Of a stretch of DNA of 23,788 nucleotides, positions 5,690-11,283 are shown in pieces (position 1 is the first letter of the stretch; each line of letters opens with the position of its first letter). The position numbers and the translations under genes were made by a program. The stretch spans positions 1 to 23,788 of the IMG/VR virus record IMGVR_UViG_3300009609_000065; one strand, 5' to 3'. The notes under the pieces were generated by a model that was not told the DNA's origin, did not search any database, and was given only the letters and a program-made list of their open reading frames with translations. The DNA is from a virus.

Positions 5690-5709
5690 GGCAGGGGTTT
5701 CCCCCTGCC
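5690..5709 (-). terminator. perfect hairpin with GAAA tetraloop after gene 5716-5910
   Basis: On the minus strand GGCAGGGG-GAAA-CCCCTGCC gives eight perfect pairs around a GNRA tetraloop, starting six bases after the TGA of gene 5716-5910. Outer GAGAG/CTCTC could extend the stem. A CTCTCTCTACTTTC tract follows. It is probably a partial terminator or processing stem, since genes further left seem to depend on the same promoter. Confidence 0.6.
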
Positions 5710-5715
5710 AAACTC

Positions 5716-5910
5716 TCAGCCTTCAAACCCGCAGTACTTCATGTAGCGGATGAGAGCGAGGCGGGGGGAGTTGCCCGCTTCGAAGGCATCCCACCAATCC
5801 CAATCCTCGCCGTCGTCACTCACCATTCCAAACTCTGCCTCCATTTCCTTGTCTACCTGAAGCAGCCAGAAACCGAACCGCTTGTTGATGTCTTCGTAGT
5901 TCTTTGGCAC
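5716..5910 (-). CDS. small acidic hypothetical protein, 64 aa, leaderless GTG start
   Basis: The family is not recognised. The protein is acidic and Trp-rich (DDGEDWDWWDAFEAG), followed by a more basic C-terminal helix (LALIRYMKYCGFEG). No ribosome binding site precedes the GTG at 5910. Instead a good promoter (TTGACT, 17 bp, CATACT) ends six bases before it, so the mRNA should begin at the start codon. Internal ATGs exist, but the leaderless reading explains the sequence best. It is the first gene of the leftward arm and faces array 3. Confidence 0.72.
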   Translation of the reverse strand: MPKNYEDINKRFGFWLLQVDKEMEAEFGMVSDDGEDWDWWDAFEAGNSPRLALIRYMKYCGFEG

Positions 5911-5916
5911 AAGACG

Positions 5917-5945
5917 AGTATGCGCCTATCGGCGGAGAGAGTCAA
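5917..5945 (-). promoter_or_regulatory. leaderless leftward promoter at array 3
   Basis: On the minus strand TTGACT (5940-5945) is followed after 17 bp by CATACT (5917-5922). Six bases later is the GTG start at 5910. The geometry matches a housekeeping sigma promoter whose first transcribed base is the start codon. Array 3 begins 11 bases upstream of the -35. Confidence 0.65.
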
Positions 5946-5956
5946 TAGATCTGAGA

Positions 5957-6179
5957 AGAATACGTACCTAATCTTTTATGTAAGGTCAGCCTTACATCTC
6001 GGTATCATTACACCTAACATCTACTGTTCGTTACACTTAATGCGCGGTGTAAGGTACGCCTAACATAGAGCACTGCTCTCGACCAACACAAGATGTAAGG
6101 CTAGCTTTACAAATGATGTACACCCTACCTTACAAATTTGAATAACCGATCCTACCTCCCGGTGTTAGGCTAGCCTAAC
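5957..6179. repeat. array 3: ten 16-bp sites at an exact 23-bp period
   Basis: Sites start at 5957, 5980, 6003, 6026, 6049, 6072, 6095, 6118, 6141 and 6164. The best are 6164 (gttaggctagcctaac, a perfect palindrome), 6049 (gtaaggtacgcctaac), 6095 (gtaaggctagctttac) and 5980 (gtaaggtcagccttac). Others, such as 6003 (tatcattacacctaac), keep mainly the right half. Sites 6072 and 6141 are the weakest. Spacers are always seven bases and vary in sequence, so the period is kept while the spacers drift. The array fills the region between the divergent leftward and rightward units and is read as a cooperative protein-binding array. Confidence 0.85.
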
Positions 6180-6198
6180 ATGAGTTGATCCCCGATTA

Positions 6199-6207
6199 TG
6201 CGATAAT
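6199..6207 (+). promoter_or_regulatory. possible extended -10 next to array 3
   Basis: TGCGATAAT has the TGn extension and a near-consensus -10. No -35 is visible. The place for it touches the end of the perfect palindrome at 6164-6179, so this could be a promoter controlled by the array. It would give the small terminase gene a leader of roughly 95 bases. Confidence 0.3.
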
Positions 6208-6273
6208 GGAATCTTTGATTTTGTTGGCTACTCCTCCAAATTTTTCCCTATTTATAGATTCCTTATAGGTTTT

Positions 6274-6302
6274 TTGACATGGGTTCCCATAAATGGTATG
6301 GT
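6274..6302 (+). promoter_or_regulatory. leaderless promoter of the rightward arm
   Basis: TTGACA (6274-6279) is followed after exactly 17 bp by TATGGT (6297-6302). Six bases later is the ATG at 6309. This is the same geometry as the leftward promoter at 5917-5945. An ATG at 6279 would sit inside the -35, which argues against that earlier start. Confidence 0.6.
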
Positions 6303-6308
6303 ACCATA

Positions 6309-7412
6309 ATGCGAGACATTTCCAAGATGGTCTCAGATTCTCAGGAATTTATCCAGACAGTCAAAAAGTTCCAGGAGAAAGAAGCAGAGTTAAAGAAGGA
6401 CTTCACAGATAAACTACATGAAGCTAGAGAGAAGGAGCAAGAAGAAGATGCAGAAGGAGAAGGTTTAAATGCACCCAGTAGTATACGTAGTGATCGGAGT
6501 GGTCCTTTTGGCAGTTTTAATCCTGCTCTTCCGGACCGTGTAGAAGATAAGAACAAAGTAGAACCCGTATTTACAGAACCTAAATTCACAAAACGGAAGG
6601 GTAAGAAGTTTCACGGACCACCTAGCCCTGTAGGTGAAAAAGCTTTCCCGGAAACGAAATTCACACCCTTTTCCAGATTTGGTTCTGATAGAGATATTGA
6701 CACGTTTCGTGCTGACTTGCTGACTTTTATTGAGACTTTCTATTACATTCAGAAGCGTCTACCATTCGTCCAGGAACTGGACAAGAAATTCCAAACCCAT
6801 AGTTCCCGTCCTAAAGACATTTCCAAATGGACAGAAATAGTAGAAGGTATAGGAGAAAGTCTCTCCAATCGTGGTATTCCTCCTTACGAGGTAAAGGGCA
6901 AAGATTACATCGACCCGAAGTTTGCTTGGGCCGTGACCCTGGTGGTCAATATCAACGACAAGAGAACTCTTCCAGCCAAACTGAAAGAAGCGGGGATTAC
7001 CACCAAAGAGTGGACCGCCTTGCTGCGAAAGAAATCACATCACGATTACTATTCGATGCGTATAGAGCAAGTGTTCTCGGAAGACATTCAAAACGACGCT
7101 AAACTGGCTATCGCCAAATCGATTCAAAACGGTGACCTCAACGCTATTAAGTATTACAACGAATGGCAGAACGTGTACAGGCCCGAAAAGGGAATTCACA
7201 TTAATAACGCTCCTGAGAATACAACGTATGTCTCTGAGCCAATGTCCCAACAAATGATTACTACTGTCCTTTCGGCCATTATGGAAATCCTTGCTACCTA
7301 CGTGAGTAGTGAAGTCCTTCTTGCTATTGCCACAGAGATTCGTAAGAACGAAACTGTAAGAAAAGCTATTGAAGTACGCAGTAGCGAGCCTGCAAGCAAT
7401 ACTTTACTCTAG
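6309..7412 (+). CDS. terminase small subunit
   Basis: Probable DNA-recognition subunit of the packaging motor, 367 residues. The N-terminal third is charged and coiled (KKFQEKEAELKKDFTDKL). The central part around RTLPAKLKEAGITTKEWTALLRK has a helix-turn-helix look, followed by DAKLAIAKSIQNGDLNAIKYYNEW, a pattern typical of small terminases of the phBC6A51 type. The C-terminus is a long helix-rich oligomerisation region. The large terminase follows within about 1.1 kb. I chose the ATG at 6309 because the promoter at 6274-6302 ends six bases before it and no ribosome binding site supports the ATG at 6279. The identification rests on pattern and context. Confidence 0.72.
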   Translation: MRDISKMVSDSQEFIQTVKKFQEKEAELKKDFTDKLHEAREKEQEEDAEGEGLNAPSSIRSDRSGPFGSFNPALPDRVEDKNKVEPVFTEPKFTKRKGKKFHGPPSPVGEKAFPETKFTPFSRFGSDRDIDTFRADLLTFIETFYYIQKRLPFVQELDKKFQTHSSRPKDISKWTEIVEGIGESLSNRGIPPYEVKGKDYIDPKFAWAVTLVVNINDKRTLPAKLKEAGITTKEWTALLRKKSHHDYYSMRIEQVFSEDIQNDAKLAIAKSIQNGDLNAIKYYNEWQNVYRPEKGIHINNAPENTTYVSEPMSQQMITTVLSAIMEILATYVSSEVLLAIATEIRKNETVRKAIEVRSSEPASNTLL

Positions 7413-7422
7413 GAGGAAGAAT

Positions 7423-8178
7423 ATGGTTACAGTACATCTTCGTAGTGCGTGGACGAGTATCGTCCCTCGGGTCAATAAAGGGGCCGATCCGTACCAAGAC
7501 TTAGCGTCTTTGAGGGACCCGCAAAAGCTAGAAGTAAATTGGCTGCCGGACTACTTCGACTACCAAATGGCACAACCGGAACAGCTACTTGTAGACTTGC
7601 TCAAAACTGATTTGAACTACGGTGGACTTTCCGACGCCTCTTGGAACTTTGCGGTGGCTGGAAACAAAGAAGGCGTTTACGTTCTGAGGGGCTGTAGGAC
7701 CAAAGACGCGTTTCAGTTGCGAGACAGGGAAGAAACCCTATCGGTTCTCTGTCTACTCGGCAGAGCCGAAAAGCCAACGGACCAACTTCTCGACAACTTA
7801 AAAGCAGCTTACTCTCTCTGTAACTACGTGTACCCAGGAATTGAATTTGGTGAGAACAAGCAGGAGCACCTTTTTAACTTGGTACAAGCAGTACCTGTAG
7901 GTACAGAAAAGATTGTCTTTCCCAAAGTCGAGCAATCTCTCTACCTGGAGTCTGAGTCTGTTCACGTTCACGGTTTGATTGAAGCTCTTTCTTACTACGG
8001 TTACTACAAGTCTCGTAATGACGCTCGGTACGGACCGATTACGAAGCAAGCGGTAGCTGAATTGCAGTACGACATGAAGAAGATTGGCTACTACCACAAA
8101 GCTATTGATGGCTACTACGGGCGATGGACTCGGGACGCTTTTGAAAGGTTCAAGAATAGACTAGGAAAAGGAAACTAA
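7423..8178 (+). CDS. amidase/PGRP-like lysin with peptidoglycan-binding domain, catalytic residues missing
   Basis: A 251-residue cell-wall-binding protein. Residues about 60-140 follow the type-2 amidase/PGRP fold (LSDASWNFAVAGNKEGVYV, then LRGC and later an ETLSVLCLLG strand). The zinc-binding His residues of active amidases are not visible where expected: the first strand reads LEVNWL, and KDAF stands where a His-containing turn is usual. The C-terminal part, about 180-250, is a peptidoglycan-binding-1 domain (YGPITKQAVAELQYD, DGYYGRWTRDAFERF). The start at 7423 has a strong AGGAGG site. It sits just before a holin, so a lysis role is likely, but perhaps as a wall-targeting rather than a cutting protein. 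The fold call is from pattern only. Confidence 0.6.
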   Translation: MVTVHLRSAWTSIVPRVNKGADPYQDLASLRDPQKLEVNWLPDYFDYQMAQPEQLLVDLLKTDLNYGGLSDASWNFAVAGNKEGVYVLRGCRTKDAFQLRDREETLSVLCLLGRAEKPTDQLLDNLKAAYSLCNYVYPGIEFGENKQEHLFNLVQAVPVGTEKIVFPKVEQSLYLESESVHVHGLIEALSYYGYYKSRNDARYGPITKQAVAELQYDMKKIGYYHKAIDGYYGRWTRDAFERFKNRLGKGN

Positions 8179-8182
8179 TTTA

Positions 8183-8374
8183 ATGAGTTTCATGGATGAC
8201 ATTACTAAGGACACCGTAATCAAGGGTGTACTTGTCTTAGTAATGGCGGCGCTTCTACTATTCTGGGGACTAACTGGTGCCGACCCTGCTCAGTGGTGGT
8301 ACCCAATTATCACTCTTGTCCTTGGTACTTACTTCTTTAAGAAGGAAACCACAAAGGAATCAGATGAAGCTTGA
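8183..8374 (+). CDS. holin, two transmembrane segments
   Basis: A 63-residue protein with hydrophobic segments at about 13-31 (VIKGVLVLVMAALLLFWGL) and 37-51 (WWYPIITLVLGTYFF), a short loop between them and a charged KKETTKESDEA tail. This is the size and shape of a class II phage holin, which permeabilises the membrane to let lysin reach the wall. AAGGAAA lies nine bases before the ATG. It follows the lysin-like gene by four bases and overlaps the next membrane protein by eleven. Confidence 0.75.
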   Translation: MSFMDDITKDTVIKGVLVLVMAALLLFWGLTGADPAQWWYPIITLVLGTYFFKKETTKESDEA

Positions 8375-8516
8375 GAAAACTGCAATCCCATATATCGGGG
8401 CGGTAACAGTTCTTTCTTGTCTGATCGCTGTCTATCTTGCTAACGAGCACGACAAAGTAGAGCGGCTCGAAGAACTTATTCAGGTACTCTTGGAATTCTT
8501 CTACGATGCCTCGTAA
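8364..8516 (+). CDS. small single-pass membrane protein, 50 aa
   Basis: The start ATG at 8364 lies in the end of the holin gene behind AAGGAATCAG. Residues about 7-26 (AIPYIGAVTVLSCLIAVYLA) form one membrane segment, followed by a short charged helix (HDKVERLEELIQVLLEFF). The layout suits a holin partner, antiholin or small spanin-like lysis accessory. The stop overlaps the large terminase start by eleven bases. The homologous family is not recognised. The coupled position between holin and terminase supports a real gene. Confidence 0.68.
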   Translation: MKLEKTAIPYIGAVTVLSCLIAVYLANEHDKVERLEELIQVLLEFFYDAS

Positions 8517-10017
8517 AGAAAAAGAACTAACCTTTGACGACATACTTCTCATCACAGAGCAGAAGCTACGTGAAACAAGTATCTCCCCCGGTCTTGTCGC
8601 ATATAAGCCGCACATCTCACAAGAAAAGTGCCATAGATCTACGGCTAAAGAAAAACTATATATCGGCGGCAACCGTTCAGGTAAGACGGTATTTGGTGGC
8701 TCCGAAGCGGTCATGTGGCTAACTGGTGAGCATAAGTACCGTAAAGATCTACCAATTCCTCCTGTACGTGGGAGAGTTGTTGCAATCGATATTGAAGATG
8801 GAATTAAGAAGATCGCTATTCCAGAAATTCAACGGTGGATGCCTTCTCGTTTTCTAAAGAATGGTTCGTGGGAAGAAAGTTACGATAAGGCAAGTAAGAC
8901 TCTCAATTTGACAAATGGTTCGTTTTTGGAATTCATGTCTTACGAACAGGACGTGGAGAAGTTTGCGGGAACCAGTCGCCATTTTGTCTGGTTCGATGAA
9001 GAACCACCCGAAGACATTTACAATGAGTGTCTGATGCGTTTGGTTGACACGGACGGTTCGTACTGGATTTCAATGACGCCGCTTGTTGAGATGACCTGGG
9101 TAAAGGACAGAATTTATGACCCGTGGATCGAGGGTGACAAAGGTATTTTCGTTCTTGAAATCAACACTGAAGAAAACCCTCATATCAAGATTGAAGCACT
9201 TGATCGTATTACTCGTGGACTCTCCAGTGAAGAACGTGAAGCTCGGCGAACTGGTAAATTCATTACACACACCGGACTCGTATACGCAGGCAGTTTCGTT
9301 AACAAAAGTGTTGAGGAGGGAGGAAATGTATGTGACGACATCTTGGAAGACTTCGACGAATACAGAAACCAATGGGGCCATTTTGTTTGTATGGACCACG
9401 GTTATGCTAACCCAACCGCCTTTCTATTCTGTTGTTATGATGCCGACGGGCGGATCATTGTCTATGATGAAATCTACGAAACAAAGCGAATCGTCCGTGA
9501 AAACGCTGAAATATACAAACGTCACGTAGAAGAACTCCGTGTCCATCCTACTTACATTGTGGGCGATCCCAGTATCCAGAATACTTCTGCCATTACTCGT
9601 ACTTCTATCCAAACTGAGTACGTGGAGAATGGATTGCCGATCGCACTCGGAAACAACGACGTAAGAGGTGGAATCGCACGAGTCCAAAACCGCTTCGATC
9701 AGAAGCTACTGTTCATTACTCGTCGGTGTACGTACACTCTAAAAGAAATTGGAAACTATCGGTGGGATCGATTCGCTTCGAGCAAGATTGAAGCTCGGCG
9801 TAACAAGAAAGAAGTTCCACTGAAAAAGAATGACCACTGCCTCGATGCGCTAAGATACGGAGTAATGTCCCGTCCGGCGCTAAGTGATGAAGTTGACGCC
9901 CCTGTAGGAAATGTGCTTAACTTGCCAGAGGCAGGCGAGAAGGACTTTGACTACGAATTAGTCTTTTCGTCTAGACGCCAACGACTCGTTGACGAAGTAT
10001 TAGGGAGTGAATGGTAA
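8506..10017 (+). CDS. terL: terminase large subunit (packaging ATPase and nuclease)
   Basis: Motor that cuts concatemeric phage DNA and pumps it into the prohead through the portal. The 503 residues carry the ATPase Walker A GGNRSGKT (54-61), Walker B FVWFDEE (160-166) and coupling motif SMTP (189-192). The RNase H-like nuclease follows with acidic residues at Asp297 (CMDHGYANP), Asp354 (IVGDPSIQ) and Asp443/Asp447 (NDHCLDALRYG). The length is normal for the family. GGAA lies ten bases before the ATG. It follows the lysis genes and precedes the Acb2-like gene, with the portal 1.3 kb downstream. Confidence 0.95.
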   Translation: MPRKEKELTFDDILLITEQKLRETSISPGLVAYKPHISQEKCHRSTAKEKLYIGGNRSGKTVFGGSEAVMWLTGEHKYRKDLPIPPVRGRVVAIDIEDGIKKIAIPEIQRWMPSRFLKNGSWEESYDKASKTLNLTNGSFLEFMSYEQDVEKFAGTSRHFVWFDEEPPEDIYNECLMRLVDTDGSYWISMTPLVEMTWVKDRIYDPWIEGDKGIFVLEINTEENPHIKIEALDRITRGLSSEEREARRTGKFITHTGLVYAGSFVNKSVEEGGNVCDDILEDFDEYRNQWGHFVCMDHGYANPTAFLFCCYDADGRIIVYDEIYETKRIVRENAEIYKRHVEELRVHPTYIVGDPSIQNTSAITRTSIQTEYVENGLPIALGNNDVRGGIARVQNRFDQKLLFITRRCTYTLKEIGNYRWDRFASSKIEARRNKKEVPLKKNDHCLDALRYGVMSRPALSDEVDAPVGNVLNLPEAGEKDFDYELVFSSRRQRLVDEVLGSEW

Positions 10018-10018
10018 T

Positions 10019-10225
10019 ATGGAACCTGAGCCAATGTTGCAGTTCTTTCGCTATGACCATCTACGTGATGAACTACAGGCTATTTCAAAGCCATTTTGTG
10101 AGTTGGCTGAGCATGTAGTTCTTACTTTGCCTAGAAATCCAGAGCGGACGGTGACACTTCGTAAGTTGCTAGAAGCTAAAGATTGTGCTGTTCGTGCTCA
10201 TCTATATGAGTCGGTGCTGTCATGA
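10019..10225 (+). CDS. acb2: Acb2-like cyclic-nucleotide sponge (anti-CBASS)
   Basis: A 68-residue protein matching the short Acb2/Tad1-hairpin family: FFRYDHL near residues 9-15, then ISKPFCELAEHVV, then the hallmark LPRNPERTVTLRKLLEAKD (37-55) and AVRA. Characterised Acb2 proteins form hexamers that bind cyclic di- and trinucleotides and so block CBASS and related immune signalling. The frame is also open from a GTG at 10007, but AGGGAG fits the ATG at 10019 better. The gene follows the terminase stop by one base and overlaps the next gene in ATGA form. The family call is strong. Which nucleotide it binds, and against which host system, cannot be read from sequence. Confidence 0.85.
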   Translation: MEPEPMLQFFRYDHLRDELQAISKPFCELAEHVVLTLPRNPERTVTLRKLLEAKDCAVRAHLYESVLS

Positions 10226-10671
10226 GACCTGTTACGATTATGGAGAAGCCTACGTTTCATCCATACGTATGTATCTCCTGTGGATTGGGTGGACCCCCAC
10301 GAGAATGGTTCGTAGATATCGGGATTGATCTAGATGCTTACTTCAATCCTGTCTTGAATGGAACCGTGTATTTCTGTAATGAATGCTGGAACTCCGTTCA
10401 CGTAAATGTCTCTCGACAAATGCAGCAATGGCAGAAGGAACATGAAGCCTGGTCTGGCATTGATTCGGTGGAACCTACTTATAGATGGGAAAACAGTGGA
10501 AGCAGAGGAACTTCTGACTCTGGTGAGCCACTTGACGGAAACGATCAAGGTGCAGAACCAGACGATACAGAATCAGAATACCCAGATACAAGCGATGCAG
10601 ACTCAACTGATGACACTAGTTCAGATGAATCAACAAAGAGAGCTTTCTCCGCTCTCCTTGGAGACGGCTGA
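10222..10671 (+). CDS. zinc-ribbon protein with acidic tail
   Basis: The N-terminal half has Cys-x2-Cys (CISCG) and a second Cys-x2-Cys (CNECW) about 35 residues later, a zinc ribbon. The C-terminal third is disordered-looking and rich in Asp, Glu, Ser and Thr. The ATG at 10222 overlaps the Acb2 stop by four bases; an in-frame ATG at 10240 is an alternative. The tail is read in a frame that overlaps the coiled-coil gene 10496-10786 for 176 bases. The head of the gene is well supported; whether the full tail is made is less certain. The function is unknown and it lies between terminase and portal. Confidence 0.7.
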   Translation: MRPVTIMEKPTFHPYVCISCGLGGPPREWFVDIGIDLDAYFNPVLNGTVYFCNECWNSVHVNVSRQMQQWQKEHEAWSGIDSVEPTYRWENSGSRGTSDSGEPLDGNDQGAEPDDTESEYPDTSDADSTDDTSSDESTKRAFSALLGDG

Positions 10672-10786
10672 GGAAGTTCACGAAGAACCAGATGGTTTTT
10701 ATGACGAAGGTTATAACGCATTGGAAGAGCAACCAATTCAATTTCCAGATGAAGTCCTAGTTCCCGCAGAAGAAGGAGACGAATAG
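10496..10786 (+). CDS. small coiled-coil protein, overlaps the zinc-ribbon gene
   Basis: A 96-residue protein with a Gln/Asn-rich heptad region (LLTLVSHLTETIKVQNQTI, then NQNTQIQAMQTQLMTLVQ), typical of a short coiled coil, followed by an acidic tail with YDEGYNALEE. The frame is open back to 10406. I prefer the GTG at 10496 because GGGAAAACA precedes it and the earlier part reads poorly. The stop overlaps the next GTG by one base (TAGTG). An alternative is that a +1 frameshift joins the zinc ribbon to this coiled coil. Function unknown, perhaps head assembly. Confidence 0.6.
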   Translation: MEAEELLTLVSHLTETIKVQNQTIQNQNTQIQAMQTQLMTLVQMNQQRELSPLSLETAEEVHEEPDGFYDEGYNALEEQPIQFPDEVLVPAEEGDE

Positions 10787-11277
10787 TGGCTGAGACAGCT
10801 ACTCATCCAGTGAAATCAGATAAGGACGATAAGGACAAGGATTATCGTTCCAACGTTAAGGCAGACGCTCTTAAGGACGATGACCCTCGTTTCAAGTTCG
10901 GTCCTCCGAAGGTTCAGACCGCCGAGGATGCTGTCTTTGCTTTTCTCCGTGAAGAAATCACCGAAGATGAGTTTAAGGCTGCTTGCGGTAAGTTCGGTGT
11001 TCTTCCGGGAACACTACTTCGTCAGGCACAACCTCGTGGAGAACGTCCCGACGCAGCTTTCGAGCGTGAAATTCCCGAGGAAATTTATGACCCTCAGGCA
11101 GAACCGCTTGACGATCTAGAGACTCGGCAGAAGGTTGTCGATGAGAAGAATAAGGAGCGGGACGAAGCTGCTTCTAAGTACCAAAAGAAGCTTGACGACG
11201 TACAACTCGTTGAGCAAGTTCCTGCTGGTACTTCTCAGACGGTCGCCGATGAAGACAAGAAAGACGTTAAGAAGTAA
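10786..11277 (+). CDS. charged hypothetical protein before the portal, 163 aa
   Basis: The family is not recognised. The N-terminus is very rich in Lys and Asp (KSDKDDKDKDYRSN), the middle has a compact segment (AEDAVFAFLREEITEDEFK), and the C-terminus is a charged helix rich in Lys, Glu and Asp. No Cys cluster or membrane segment is seen apart from one Cys. The start is GTG at 10786, overlapping the preceding TAG by one base. The composition and place directly before the portal would suit a minor head or assembly protein, which is inference. Confidence 0.75.
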   Translation: MAETATHPVKSDKDDKDKDYRSNVKADALKDDDPRFKFGPPKVQTAEDAVFAFLREEITEDEFKAACGKFGVLPGTLLRQAQPRGERPDAAFEREIPEEIYDPQAEPLDDLETRQKVVDEKNKERDEAASKYQKKLDDVQLVEQVPAGTSQTVADEDKKDVKK

Positions 11278-11283
11278 CATCTA

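Noticed and set aside
5957-6179. The palindrome resembles DtxR/IdeR iron boxes (TTAGG...CCTAA)
   Set aside because: Iron boxes have a 19-bp layout with nine bases between the outer half-sites; here the gap is four. The 23-bp phased arrays and phage context do not fit single iron boxes. A shared half-site is likely coincidence, though a host factor is not fully excluded.
5957-6179. Array 3 as a CRISPR array
   Set aside because: The repeats are 16 bp and degenerate with seven-base spacers, too short for CRISPR, and no cas genes are present.
6279-6308. ATG at 6279 as the start of the small terminase
   Set aside because: It overlaps the -35 TTGACA and would lie upstream of the expected transcription start. 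The ATG at 6309 fits the promoter.
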